Source: Phycomyces blakesleeanus NRRL 1555(-)
Lineage: Eukaryota; Mucoromycota; Mucoromycetes; Mucorales; Phycomycetaceae
Direction: 5' to 3'
NCBI RefSeq assembly: GCF_001638985.1
Contig: NW_017265137.1
Coordinates: 97,583-161,582, forward strand
Length of the DNA: 64,000 bases
Shown here in pieces: positions 16,881-30,373 of this stretch (positions are counted from its first letter, which is position 1; the number at the start of each line of letters is the position of its first letter). The translations under genes were made by a program, and so were the position numbers. Under the pieces are notes generated by a model, which did not search any database, was not told the DNA's origin, and worked only from the letters and a program-made list of their open reading frames with translations.

Positions 16881-18746
16881 AAAGATATCTATAAAGATAT
16901 ATATAAGTGTGTGTGTGAGAGAGAAAAGCACCTAATAAAGAGGTTATTTATTATAAAGAATTGCCCTTGATTTGCTTTATATTGAATGGTTCATACAAAT
17001 ACAAGTTTGGGGGTTTAATTCTTGTATATATATATGAGTAGCTGAGTGCATTTTTGAATTCATTGGCGTGGAGTTACTCTCATTCTAATAGACCTTTATA
17101 TATATATTCTTTTTGATCAAAGACATTTTTATGGCATGATGTTCTTGAAGAAACTCAATTAGCCAGTCTGTGAATTTGAGACTGAATTTTACTACGCAGT
17201 GCCAAACAGAGTATGTAAAGTAAAGTAAAGTAAAGTAAAGTAAAGTAAAGTAAAGTAAAGTAAAAAAGACATGGTCCGTGATATTCCCCATTTATGAGAT
17301 CAATTACCTTGTATCCCTTTATTCTGTACAATTTCCATGTCTTATGGCACATGGAGTTCTGTTGGTGGTTATTGGTACAACTCAAGTGATGAAAAGAAAA
17401 GAAAAAAATAAAATCAAATTTTACTATTGTTATTGTTATACTATTATTTTATAAGCACAAAGTTGTACAACTAAAGATAAGCACGTGGAGCGGTTGTTTG
17501 AATAATAATTCTCTTTTCTTTGGTCTACTTGCTTTTGGATTTGATCTTTTATTATCATCATTATTGCTTCTTTTTTTTTTTCTTTCTTAAATAACAATAC
17601 ACTTGAGCGATGGCTCGTGCTGGGATTATTTAAATTACTATGCTTGTGTTTTTGTTTGTGGTTTGAATTTCGTGTGCTCACTAGAAATATATATATCTTA
17701 TTATTTCTTTCTTTTCTAAAAGTTTCCATTTAATTTAGATTCTTGTTGTATTACTATTATTGAATAATAAGAAAGAAACAATAAGAAATATGCTTTATAC
17801 ATTTGTTCGCCCGTTCTTTCACACACACAAAATAATAATAATAATAATTGTTTGAAATCCGCGGTATTCTTTATGTGAAATATAGCAAGAATACAATTAC
17901 AATACAACAAAATATAGGAATGCGCGCTAATATGTGCTTACTTGGTAATGATAAGGACAGTATTAGCGACTCTTTCACCACAGAACAGAGAGGGAGGGAG
18001 AGTGAGTGGCTTTTGGTACATAGATATATTTTATAGAGATCTGGAAATAAAAACCCTATAATTTATTCTTGCTTTCCCGAACAATCGGTCAACAACCCAA
18101 ACCAAATCGAAACAATATAAAATAATTAATAATGATAGTCCATGAAAATTATCAAGAAGAAGAAGAAAAAAAAAAGGGGGGGGGGGATCTTCAAAACCCT
18201 TTCTACAATATATGTATTTAAAAGAGAGATCATCAGATATATTCTCAACTAACCACAAGTATAGTCTAAATCTTATCAGCTTGTGTGATGCCATCTTGTG
18301 AAAACATAGGATTGATTTGGTGATTTATAAAGAAATAAAGAAATATAGCAAAGCATCTAATATTTCAATGATAATATTTCATGTTCATGGTACAAGGACT
18401 GTGCGCTAGTCTTATTGAAATTGAATACTAAATAAATGGCCTGGTCTAAAAGTATTCCACATTATTCTATTCTGCACCATGTAAATTGCATACGGTCATC
18501 ATATATTCCATTCCAAATACCAATTTCCGTGTCTGTTGCTTTACTAGTCCGACCTTTTAGTTTATTACTATTACTATCATTATCCGCATCAGTACCAGTA
18601 CCAGTACCAGTACCAGTATTAGTATTTAGTTATTTAGTTATTTATCATTTTATTATATATACATATTTAATACTATAGATTACTAAAGTGTCCATGGACC
18701 AAGGTTACTTTACAAAATAACGACGGTTCAATTATTGCTGTTATTA

Positions 18747-18777
<31 letters not shown>

Positions 18778-20175
18778 GATAAATATCATTTTGTTTCAAT
18801 TTATCTTTACAAAATACTCATCATTCAATATAATTTATTTATATTGATTTAAAAGAAGGAGAATAAGGGACGGGTTTGTCCAAAAGAAAGGAGATAGACG
18901 GAGAAACAATAATAATACTATTAATGATGATAATGATGATGATATTAGTAAATTTGCTGTATAATAGGGACAGGAAGAAGAAGAAGAAGAAAAGTTTGGT
19001 TTCTTTAGTTTAGTTTTGGTATTGGTATTGGAGAGAGAGAGAGGGGGAGTTTGGGTAACAAACCTTTTTATATATATATATAAAAATAATCGCTTGTGCT
19101 CCGCGTCAATAAAATAAAATAAAAAAATAAATAAATCTGCATGCCTTTTGTGGCAAAAAGGCCGTAAAATATATAACAATAAGGTAGGAATCGTGTAATC
19201 GAAATTGTAATAATATGCATTAATAATAAGAATATAGACCGAATCAAAGGAGAAACTACACCAAGTATTATATATAAATATATAAATAAAGAAATGCATA
19301 TTTTTTTTTTTTATTTTTTTTTATTTTTTTTACCATGTGGTAACCACCCAACCAAAGTCAAGCCGAGTCAATTAAAGAATATTACCAAGTAAATGACCAA
19401 CTAACGGTCAAGTAACGATAGCAACAAATATAAAAAAAAAATTAGACTCATAGACATCAATTCAATTATAGATCATATTTTGTATCAATTTTTATATATA
19501 TATAAACCCCTTTTAACAACCTTTCTGCTCTCTCCTAACCTCCTCCCTATTTGACTTTCTTATTTTTCTTTAAACAACATCATCAATCAATAAATATGGT
19601 CTAGAAATACCAACAATATTTATAAAGAAATAAAAAAGAAAAAAGTCCAATGAAAGTGGATATTACCCAAAAAAAAATACACTATCATTTATTTATTTAT
19701 TTATTTAGTTTCTTTCTTTTATAATCATCATTGTTGATCATGTTTCAATTCTCTCCTTTTCTTTCTATATATATATATATTATAATAATATTGTATTATT
19801 CATGTTCTAAAGTCAATAAGAGAAAATCGTGTGTACGTGGTTTTATATTTGTAAGTGGGAGAAATGGATGGAAATATGGGAGATATGTAGTAAATATATA
19901 TGAATAAATAAAATAACAAATTGAAGCAAAACAAAAACAAAAGAAGGCGGAGGGAGGGAAGGGAAAACAAGTATCTAGAATGAATAAATGAATGAATGAA
20001 TGAATGAGTGATTGAATGAGTGATTGATTGAATAGAACAAAAACAAATAAGCCAAATCAAAGTACTGTTTTGTTTTGTTTTCTCTTTTTTTTTTCGTTCT
20101 ACCTTTCTATCGATTTGATTTCTTTTTGGTTTGCATTGGATTTTGAGTAAAGCTTATTTCTTCTTTATCTTTTCA
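16881..20175. other. Intergenic region between acyl-CoA oxidase and NOP12
   Basis: AT-rich, no gene supported. It holds a GTAAA array (17215-17264), TAA and TAAA runs (for example 18748-18785), CCAGTA repeats near 18590-18620, GAA-rich and TTTA tracts, and GAAT/GATT repeats at 19980-20035. Acyl-CoA oxidase and NOP12 converge on this region, so it includes both 3' flanks. Confidence 0.6.
17215..17264 (+). repeat. (GTAAA)n pentanucleotide array
   Basis: Ten near-perfect GTAAA units in a row within the 3' flank of the acyl-CoA oxidase gene. Confidence 0.95.
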
Positions 20176-22065
20176 TTATTTTTTGGCCTTTTTGTTGTTT
20201 GACTTCTTTGCAGTTGGGTTCTTCTTCTTCATCTTCAACTTTTGACTGTCGTTCTTACTGGCACGTGTACCCTCGTGAAGCTTTCCAGAAGGTATCAGCT
20301 TTCCAGAAATACCTGTGATCTTGTTGCCTCTCTGGGGTCTGCCGTTGCTTCTGGTGCCTCGTGCAGAAGCAGCCTTTCTTGGTGCAGAAGGAACACCACC
20401 CTCAGATGCCGATACCTTGCAACGCTGGATACGGATAGTGTGGTTGGATCTAAATGTTTTGTCTTCTAAAGACAATGCAGCCTCTACAGATGCACGATCC
20501 TAATAAATTCACATAAGCACACACACAAATATTAGACAATTGTATCACCAATCGAATGATCTAATGTGTATATATATATATATATATTAAAGAAAAAAAG
20601 ATACGTACTGTGAATTGAACGTAGCCAAACCCCTTGCCAACGTTGGTCTTTGTGTCTCTAATAATTCGTACACTCTCTACTTCACCACAATCCTTGAAAA
20701 AGGTCCATAACTCCTCTTCTTGGCAATCAAAAGGAAGCGATCCCAAGAATACAGAACGCTTACGGTCATGTTGCTAATATGTATATATATATAATCAAAT
20801 TAATACTTAATAATATACAAAGTACTGATTTTATACAAACCTTCATGTTGGAAGCACGATCAACACGCAAATGCTTGCCCATAAACACGGTACCGTTCAG
20901 ATCCAATGCCTTTGTGGCTTCTTCCTTTGTCTTATAAACTACATATGCGTTGACAGCCTCACGGTCTTCGTGCACTCTCTTGGTAATAAAGGCTGCCTTA
21001 CGTGCCATGGGTTCAGCAAATGCCTAGAATAACAATGGTAAATTCTATCAATAACCGTTTCTTTGATATCAAACCATTCTTTCTTCTTTCTTCTTTCTAT
21101 TTATTTACCCACCACTGATCTAAAGCGAATTGACTCGACGTTTCCACATTCAGCAAACTTTGCCTTGAGTTCCTTGGAACCAGCCTATACAAAAAAAATG
21201 AATATTAATAAAACTTGATGATGATATTTTCTTTCGTTTTAATAATAGTAATAATAATAATAATAATAAGAGAGAGAAACACTCCCTAACCCACCCCCCA
21301 ACCCACACCCACACACAAAGAGATAATTGTTGGTTTCATTTTTCTCTACAAAATGATCCCTTGTTCTGCCTTTCTCAATACATAACCACTGTCATTAACA
21401 CCACCAACTCCTTCACTCACTCCCTCTTTCTTTTATAGTAACATTTTTTTACCTTTTCAATGCATTCTACAGGTACGTTTCCAACAAATACAGTGCGAGC
21501 ATCCTTTGCTCTCTTTTCTTCTGGTGTTTCAGGAGCCAAATTCTTGTCAGTGGCGCTCTTTTTAGCAACTGTTCCAGGTTGGATAGACTCGTTTCTCTAT
21601 ATATATATATATATATAATATAATATAATATAATATAATAAAATAAAATAAAATAACAGAAAGACCATTAGTATAACAATTATTAAAATACTTTTATTTA
21701 TTTTTTTAGTACCTTTCTCTTGAGGGGTGACATGGCAGCCAGGGAACGAGCCTTGTTTGCAGCTTCGACAGCCTTCTTTGCTAATGCCTGAGCATTTTGA
21801 GTCTTTGACTTGGCCTTTGCTTGTTTGGTTGCATTAATGCCTTTGGGTGTTCTGACATAAACTGCTGCTGGTTTTGTAAGCAATTGACTTGGACCAGCCT
21901 ATATATATATAAAATAATGTAAGTTATATGCATCTGTAGAACGATAATTATTATTATTTTATGGTTAAATTCACTCACACTCTTTTGAAAGAGGTCATTG
22001 AGAGTTGTGTCGACAGAGTTGCCGATAATAGAGCTAGAAAGTGTTCCAGGAGTATAGTCTGTCAT
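20176..22065 (-). CDS. NOP12: Nucleolar RNA-binding protein, NOP12/RBM34 family
   Basis: Seven exons on the minus strand: 22065-21979, 21898-21713, 21596-21453, 21184-21113, 21023-20841, 20773-20609 and 20499-20176. Every intron is phase 0 and GT-AG. The product is 386 aa. Two RRMs are present. RRM1 (about 125-221) has RNP2 [10 protein letters not shown] and RNP1-like [11 protein letters not shown]2 (about 230-300) has RNP2 [10 protein letters not shown] and RNP1 KGFGYVQF. The helix between, and the long basic Lys/Asn-rich tail ending in KKAKK, fit the Nop12/RBM34 layout. Yeast Nop12 acts in 5.8S/25S pre-rRNA processing in the nucleolus; that role is inferred from the family. Most introns begin or end with long TA runs, and the first four introns each separate short exons. 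Confidence 0.88.
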
Positions 22066-23781
22066 TATGATTAAAAAAGAGATCTTGGGGGGGATATGCT
22101 GTATGTGATGTATGTGCTGTGTGTGTATATATATATTATAAATATAATATAAAAATGACAGAGAGAGGAAACAAAAAAAGAAAGAGAAATAAAAAAAAAA
22201 GTTAATATGGAGTGGGTCTGTGACGGCTTGGAGAGTGGCTTCGTAGCGGAGAACCTAATTTAATTAGAAGTAAAAAGAAAAAAGGTACCAAATAATGAGA
22301 TTTCTATTTTCATGTTTGTGTGGGTCTGTGTGCGTGTCTGTGTGTAGGTCTGTGTGTATACATATATATATGTGTGTGTGTGTTGCATTGACTTTTTCTT
22401 TTTTTCTCTCTCTCTCTACTATTCAAACAAACCATTACTGCAATTAATCAGTCAATACAAAGCCCTAGATTCTATGACTTTAAAGGCTGTTCCAAGTATA
22501 TTACAATGATGTGATTATTAAAGATTTGATCAAATGATTTAGAGCAAAAAGGATAGATAACCCAACCATGTATAAATCAAATCAAACGTATTTAATGCAT
22601 ATATAGATAGACTCTTTATAGGTGTATAAACCAACAGAAATATAGAAATGTATCAAATACCAATATACAGGAGAGACTATATGTATATTTAATACACACT
22701 AATGATTTCAATATATATATAAAAAAAAGAAAAAGTCTGAGATCCAAAAAAAGATTGCAAAACGTGGATGTAGATGCATAGACACACTTGTCTTTGCTCC
22801 TTGTTCACCAGGTAAATCCCAATTGAGTAGGTTTGGTTAATATTTTAAGAAGGAGAAGAAAATGATATAGCTAAACTATAACTATTGTGGCTGTGTGTAT
22901 GAACAATAATGAACATTGACCTTTTTGTTTTTGTCTTTTAATACCTCTTTTAAATCAACTATAGACAATAAAGGCACAATTAGTCTCTATTGACCTGGAA
23001 TCCTCTTTTATTCTTCAATTGATAAAAATTGATTTTGTGGGTTATTTTGGCTGTATATTGGTTGAATTTATACTAAATCAAATCAAAATAAAATAAAATG
23101 GGGATTCATTCATTTATATTAATGGTTATATTGATGTACAAAAGTGTATGGCTGTAATTTGTTAAAAGCGTAAAATGTGTGCTATGTTTAAATGTAAAAT
23201 AATTAAAACTCCGAAATATATTTCAAAATGTACGCGAACAATTTCTGAAAAAAAAAAAAGATACAGAGTGCACGAGTGCCTTTATGTGTCTCTTGTGTGT
23301 AGCCTGAATATTGGTAACACACTTGCACAACCAAAATATATATAAAAAACTACCCACAAAGAGTTCTCCGATCGACCAACTGAAATCATAGTAAATCTTT
23401 ACAACAAAAAATAAAATAAAAATAAATTATAGCACACTTGCACGTTGAACAAAAAAAAAAGAAAGAAAAAGAAAAAACCACATACTCCTCTTTCACTCTT
23501 TCTTTCTTCCTTCCTTCTTTCCTTCCTTCCTTCCTTCTTTCCTTTCATCACTGTCCTTTTCCTAGACTTACTCCTACCCTCTCTCTCTCTCTCTCTCTTT
23601 AGACTTAGACTCCACCCCACTCGTTCCCCGATCGAATAACCTTACTCTCTTATTCGCTCACATTCTCCCTAATAAAGCCCTCCCCCCTCTCCCCTTCTTC
23701 TCTCTCTCTCTCTTTCTCTTTTACACTTGTTCTTTCTTTCTCTTTTCATTAAAAAAAAGCAAGACCAAACAACTCTTAAAA
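22066..23781. other. Divergent promoter region between NOP12 and the STE20-like kinase
   Basis: The NOP12 and kinase genes are transcribed away from this 1.7-kb region. The part near NOP12 is TA/GT-rich, with a GC-richer patch at 22205-22250. The last 300 bp before the kinase start (about 23455-23760) is almost pure pyrimidine on the plus strand, with CT and CTTT/CCTT repeats. No gene is seen. Confidence 0.6.
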
Positions 23782-24456
23782 ATGCATTTCGCAGTTGACA
23801 AACGAGGCCCTTCTCCTCGTCAATCCTTACGGTCTGGAAAGGTACGATATTTTATATAACATTTGGTCTCTTGATCTAACCATACGTTTTTTTTTATTAT
23901 TATTTTTTATTATTATTATTTTTCATTTATTTTCTTTATCTTATACAAAACACCCACACCCACACCTATACACATTCGTACTCATACTCGTACTCGTACT
24001 CGCAACTCTTTGTACAAACCTATACAACCAAACCCACCTTTCAACCTTTTTTCGCATTAATCAATCGGACAACCTTTCTCTCTTCTTCTTTTTTTTTTGA
24101 AATATATATATATATACACTTGGAACTATTATAGTCCATGGCCATCATGCAAAAGTCGAGATCAGAACCAAACTGTGCAAGTTCAGCCGCCAACTCATTT
24201 GCCCTGACAATTGCACATGCTCATCCCAAGAGAAAATCGACAGGCAATCTCAGACGCACTTCGTCATTTAGCAATGCAGCCAAAACAACCGACTCACGAT
24301 CCACTTGTCTCAAGGTTCATTACACTTTTACAACAAGAGAAATATTATTTTTTAAAAAAAAGAAAAGATATATATAAGAGACAACTAACGCTTATTGTTC
24401 CTTTCTTCTTGTTTTATACAAACATCTATGCTTTGTATTATTTTCTTCTTCTTCTT

Positions 24457-24503
<47 letters not shown>

Positions 24504-26243
24504 TTTTTTAAAAAAAAGGATATATGGCGTCCCCCTGGTTGCTATGAGATCCCCGATATCCTTGGCAACGCCTATCTTAAACCAAGTCCACCTGTTGGCC
24601 TTAGTCTCCGTCCTAATGACCCAAGCAAGCAAGTTACAAAGGTAACGGCATATAAACATTACATATCTATCTATACAAAATTCTATATTCCAAAATTCAG
24701 ATCATTTGATTACAATTCTACCAAAAACAAAAACCCCAAAATTCAAATAGAAAAGAAGAAACTATTGTAATATTTATATATGTATATATGTATTTCGTTG
24801 TGATGGCAACAAGCTTAATTTTTTTTTCTTTTCTTTTTATATCACATCCACTCATATCTATTTACTATTTATTTATTTTTCATATGTATTGTTTCGAAAA
24901 AAAAAAAACTCCTTTTCTTCTTTCTTTTTTATCCTATTTTAGCGTCCATGGTATCCTCCCAGCCCCCATTACCAGGTACCTCAATTACCACCCCTTGTTC
25001 GTGCGGAGAACAAGTTCGAGGTCAAGATGCGTAAGATGTTGCCTCGAGTCTCCATCCGCTCCTCCGATCCACGCGCACGATACACCGACTTTAAGGAGAT
25101 CGGTACTGGGTAAATTAAACATGCCAATTATACATAAATATATATATATATATATATTATTATCATTATTATTATATCCATCGTATTATAAAACCATGAG
25201 GTCTCTATAATGCACGTTCTTATACCAAATATATATATATATATTATTCTATTATTCTATTATTTTATATATTTTTCTACAATAATAACAATAATAATAA
25301 TTGTATGTGCACATTTACATATTGTAAATACAAAAAATATTTTATTTTATTTTATTTTATTTTATTTTAGTGTCAATGGTGCTGTTGTTCGTGCAACGTA
25401 TCGCAAGAAGCCAAGTGTCCAGCTCGCCATTAAACGCTGTAAACTTGATCCCGATCAGGAGTACAGGGCAGCCATTCTGCGTGAACTGCGGATTATGTCG
25501 AGCGGTCATGCCAATTTGATCAAGTTGCGTGAGATTACGCTGTGTAGAGACGATATCTGGATTGCCATGGATTTGATGAGATGTTCAGTATTTGCTGTGC
25601 TTTGCCAGCGTGGAATTCCAGAAGAATACACGGTCTATATTACTTGCGAGACTCTCAAGGCACTGACCTATCTCCACTCAAAGGGACTCTTGCACAGAGA
25701 TGTCAAGTGTGAAAACCTTTTGCTTGGATGGAATGGCGAAGTAAAGCTTGGTAAATAAGAACTGACATTATTATTATTGATATTATTAACACTTTATGTC
25801 TTTTTAAACAAAACAAAAAAAAAGCTGACTTTGGTCTGTCTGCTCGTATCTCCCGTCGTAACCGTGATCGTTTGGGTACAACAAAGTGGATGGCTCCTGA
25901 AGTCATCCGAGAAGAATACTACGAAGAAAAGATTGACATGTGGTCTCTTGGCATTACAATTATTGAAATGATGGACCGTGTACCACCCCACTATTTGATC
26001 AAGGACGAAGAAGAGCTCTTTGACGTTATCGCCACCGAGCCCAGCCCCACTTTCACCTACAGCTACCCCTCGATGTACATGCGAGGTCTGGTTGCCTGGT
26101 TGTTGGACGAAGAACCCGGAACTCGTCCTAGCGCCAGAGATGTTTCGCTTGAAATTGACGCCCATGTCAAGGCAAACCTTCTCCAGTGCTCTACAGCCCA
26201 TGGTCTCACACGCTTCCTTGGTCAAGTCTTGCCCCAATACTAA
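23782..26243 (+). CDS. STE20-like protein kinase
   Basis: Six exons, 23782-23841, 24135-24314, 24519-24641, 24943-25109, 25371-25750 and 25825-26243, give 442 aa. The second intron starts with a weak donor (GTTCAT). The N-terminal 165 residues are Ser/Pro/basic-rich with no recognised domain. The kinase domain follows: glycine loop GTGVNG (175-180), LAIK with Lys198, alpha-C Glu215, catalytic HRDVKCEN (Asp287, Asn292), ADFG (Asp305), GTTKWMAPE (321-329) and a subdomain IX-type DMWSLGITIIEM. All catalytic residues are present, so it should be active. GTxxWMAPE and SLGITxIEM are characteristic of the STE20/PAK/GCK group. The loop HRDVKCEN differs from the common HRDIKSDN or HRDIKAAN, so the subfamily is unclear. 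No CRIB domain is visible. Confidence 0.92.
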
Positions 26244-27527
26244 GCTCCCCTTTTTTTTCATTTTGAAAAAAAAAAAAGAATCCAACTTGCACACATCTTT
26301 ATATATATATATATATATATAATCCTCTCCAACCCTTCTTCTTCTTCTTCTTCTTTTCTTACTTCTATTGCCACACCCAAACCTTGTTCATCACCTTTTG
26401 TTTTTCTTTTTCTTATGCATTCCACCCCCTCTATTTTTCCTTTACATCTTATACAAAAATAACCCTCCCCTTCACATACTTCAAGACCCTCTTTTCTTTC
26501 TTTTCTTTTCTTTCTTTTCTTTGTTTTTTCTCTTCTATCTTACTTCTTGTTCTTGATGTACCCATCGTCTTTAGAAAAAAAGTACAAGAAAGAAAGATAA
26601 AGAAAGAGATCAAGGCAACAAAAAGAGAAGAAGAAAAAAGAAGTAAATTGGGGAATCTTGTAAGATGTTTTTTTTTATGTCTTCAAACCTTTTCTCTCTC
26701 TCTCTCTCTCTTCCCTCTTCTCCTTCATCTTCTAAACTCTCATCCTGTTATTTTTTTTTCTATTTCATTTCATTTCATTTTTTATTTTTTTATTTATATT
26801 CTTTACTATGTTACAAACCCATTTAAGCCATGAAGACAAATCAAATCAAATCAAAACAAAACAAACCAAACCAAAAAAAAAAAAGAATAATTTTATGAAT
26901 GAATTATTTATTTATTATATTCTCTTGTCAATTACAATCTAGATATATATATATATATATATAAACACCTGCACACCTACACACCTACACATACAAGTGG
27001 GTGTATAGATTGGGCTTGTTTTATGTGTACTAATTATTTTTAACTACCTTTTAATTTGTTTTCTATTGCTTTTCTCTTTTATTATATATTTTATTTATTC
27101 ATTTTCTTGCTTATTTAATAAATAAATAAATAATTAATTAATTAATTAATTAATTAATAGCATTATATAGTCTGGTTTTAGCATCTAATCAAAATCACAT
27201 CAAATAGAACGATCAAAAGGGATCAAAACAATAAGAAAGATATTGGAAGTAAAGAAATATAAAGGTCTATAGTCGTGACTACCTTTTTTCATTCATTAAC
27301 TAACTAACTAATTAATTAATTAATTATTAAAATTGAATTAAATAAATAAATAAATAAGCATTACCAAAAGTAAGTGTATAAGAGAGAGAGAATATATATA
27401 TATACTGTGAGTTCGAATAGGTGTATTCGAAGCGCGTTACCCTTTTATATACCATAATATACTAATACTAATAGTAGTTATTCATTCATTTATTGACATT
27501 AATATAATTAAATATTGAATCAAACAA
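26244..27527. other. Spacer between kinase and ALG1
   Basis: Pyrimidine-rich on the plus strand up to about 26770, then AT-rich with TAAT, TAAA, TTAA and TA runs. No gene is seen. Confidence 0.6.
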
Positions 27528-29454
27528 ATGAATGTTCTAGAGACATGGAATGTGTCTGTTGGAGGAGTACTGCTGGTAATCCTGTGCACTTACATCCTTG
27601 GTGGAAAGCTATTGCGATTGTACCTGTTTGATTCCTCAAACTCATTTCTGCGTCATCGACCAGTTGTTCAAGTGGTTGTGTTGGGTGACATTGGAAGATC
27701 TCCAAGGATGCGTTCTCATGCTGTGCAATTAGCTGATGCAGGATGCATAGTAGATCTTATTGGTTATGTTGGTAAGGAAAATTTCAAATATGTATTTATT
27801 TATTTATTTATTTACATATTGTTTAGAAACACATCCTACTAGTCGTATTACAACCCATAGATCTATTCGTGTCCGTCGCCTACGTCCTGCTTTTAGTTTA
27901 CCTGAAAAGTTCCCAAAGTTGATTTATATTCTATGGGCACCTTTCAAGGCAATCTGGATAGCTCTTCAATTGGCTTGGGTTATGAATTGTATTACACAAA
28001 CTCCTGAATACATCTTTATACAAGTAAGCCAAATAATAATAATAATAATAATAATTTAAGCACACATTTAAATTTATTTTTATAAAAAAGAATCCACCGG
28101 CTATTCCGACATTGGCTATTGCTCGCTGGACATCATGTTTACGTGGTGCGAAACTTGTGATTGATTGGCACAACTTTGGCTATTCTATTCTAAAAGTCAA
28201 GTTGGGCCAATCATGGATAGTACGGATTGCTCAACGATACGAACAGTACTTTGGAAACACTGCCTATTGTCATCTGACAGTGACCGATCGAATGCATAAA
28301 GAACTTACAAACTGGAACGTCAAGTAAGAGCTCTTATAATACCTATGCATGCATGCATATATATATATTGATTTATACAATAGAGGCAAAATTGTCACAT
28401 TCAAAGATAGTCCTCCTTATCATTTCAAACGCTTGTCGACTAAAGAAGTACACGACGTAAGTTTCTTTATTTTTCTTAAAAAAAAACTATAATAATTTAA
28501 TTAAAATATATATATATAGTTTTTTGTTGGATTTAGACTTCAGGATATTGTCAAAAAAGAAACTCTTGATGCCAATGAATTCCTCGGACGCCAACCATAT
28601 TCTCCAAATGAGACTCTGATGACACTCAATGGAAACGAATGTGTGTCTAGACAGGACCGACCAAAACTTATTGTGTCCTCGACTTCATGGACAGAAGACG
28701 AGGATTTCGGATTGCTTCTGAAGGCTGTCGAGATCTATGAGGAAAAGGCCAAAAAAGACAAGGGCTATCCGAAATTACTGTTCGTGATTACCGGAAAGGG
28801 ACCGCTGAAGAGTGTGTACGAAGAACGGATATCTCGCATGAAACTCCAAAAGACGCGTGTTGTTACTGTCTGGCTGGAATCGAATGATTACCCTCTGTTG
28901 CTTGGAAGTGCAGACCTCGGTATCTCGCTCCACACTAGTTCGAGTGGCATGGATTTGCCGATGAAAGTGGTTGATATGTTTGGATGTGGATTGCCAGTTT
29001 GTGCAGTAGATTTTGAATGGTAAGAATACAAACAAAGAATTATAAAGTTAGTCTTGAAACCTCAAGCATAACAACCTTGATACCTTTAAATGTATGCAGT
29101 CTCCATGAGCTTGTTGAAGATGGCAAGAACGGACTAGTATTTCAAACCGGAGAAGAGCTAGCCGAGAAATTAGAGGTATGATTTTATTTTTATTTTATTT
29201 TTTACTTTAAACAACTAAATGATAATAGTAATACATTTGATATTCTTTTTGCATGGTTAATAATTTTTGCTAACAAAACCAAACAAAACCAAATAAATAA
29301 ATAAATAAATAAATATAAAAAGATCTTGTTTGTCAAGGATGATTTACTGCTGAATAGTTTGCGTGAGAATGTGGTGACCGAATATGCCTCGAAGAGATGG
29401 GAACGGCAATGGCGCTCCATTGTACAAGGCCTGTTTTTGACACCCGCTAGCTAA
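27528..29454 (+). CDS. ALG1: Chitobiosyldiphosphodolichol beta-mannosyltransferase
   Basis: Seven exons: 27528-27771, 27827-28023, 28091-28323, 28384-28456, 28520-29019, 29100-29175 and 29323-29454. All are GT-AG and in phase, giving 484 aa (yeast Alg1 is 449). It adds the first mannose from GDP-mannose to GlcNAc2-PP-dolichol on the cytosolic ER face. An N-terminal membrane anchor covers about residues 12-33, followed by [13 protein letters not shown], the family's N-terminal signature. Further matches are [38 protein letters not shown], the nucleotide-sugar region [33 protein letters not shown], and, across the exon 5/6 junction, [15 protein letters not shown]. Identity is secure. Confidence 0.96.
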
Positions 29455-30083
29455 AATAGACACTACTAAAAACCATTAAAACCATTAAATCAGCTCCCTT
29501 TCCCATGCATACAATTCTTTGGTTTTGTTTTGTTTATTGATATTCTCTATAGAATCATCACTATCACCGTAAAGAAGTATAAATGATGGTAATTATATGA
29601 TTATTGTAAATCAAAACTACCCCGCTAATGTATTTTATGTTATTTATCAAGATGGGGTTTGTGTACTGATTGGTTCTCAAGATTCAAAGAAACAAAAAGG
29701 CAAAATAAGGAGTCGAATGACAGCATTACCTTCAATGGATAAGGGTTGTACACTATATATAATAATAAATTTCTTTTTTACTTTAGTTAAGCTTAAATGG
29801 ATGGTGCTTCCGAGGCTTTCTATGTATAACAATAGAATACAATACTAAAAAAGCTTATTAAAATCATATAGTTTCCTTTAATTCCCTCCCTCTATCTTTA
29901 ATTATTACTATGTTTTTATTATATTTTGTATTGTATTGTATTTTGATAGCAAAAATATACAGACATATAAATTCATAGACATAGACCAAGCTATTTTATT
30001 ATATTATAGTCTAATCACAAAGAAAACGACTAGTGCCATCTGTCTATATTTCACGTCATTTGGCGTAAAAGGATTCTTAGCTC

Positions 30084-30122
<39 letters not shown>

Positions 30123-30284
30123 TTGTGTGATTCTGTGTAGTATAATACAGGTTTGTACGTCTAAGTACGTCCAAGTACATCAAAGTGTACAGGTACGCGT
30201 GTGATGAATGTGAGTGTTACCCATCACAGCCTAGTTCACTCATCAGATCCCTTGTTCATTTTAAACAAAACAATAAAAAAAATC

Positions 30285-30316
<32 letters not shown>

Positions 30317-30373
30317 TTCTTTCTTTCTTGTATCATAAAAAAAAATTATATATACGTATATTGCTTAAAGAAG
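29455..30373. other. Spacer between ALG1 and the methyltransferase
   Basis: AT-rich with CT repeats at 30090-30112 and TTTC repeats at 30286-30330 just upstream of the methyltransferase start. No gene is supported. Confidence 0.6.

Noticed and set aside
27400..27440. GAGTTCGAATA as a tRNA B-box
   Set aside because: No paired T-arm or acceptor stem around it.
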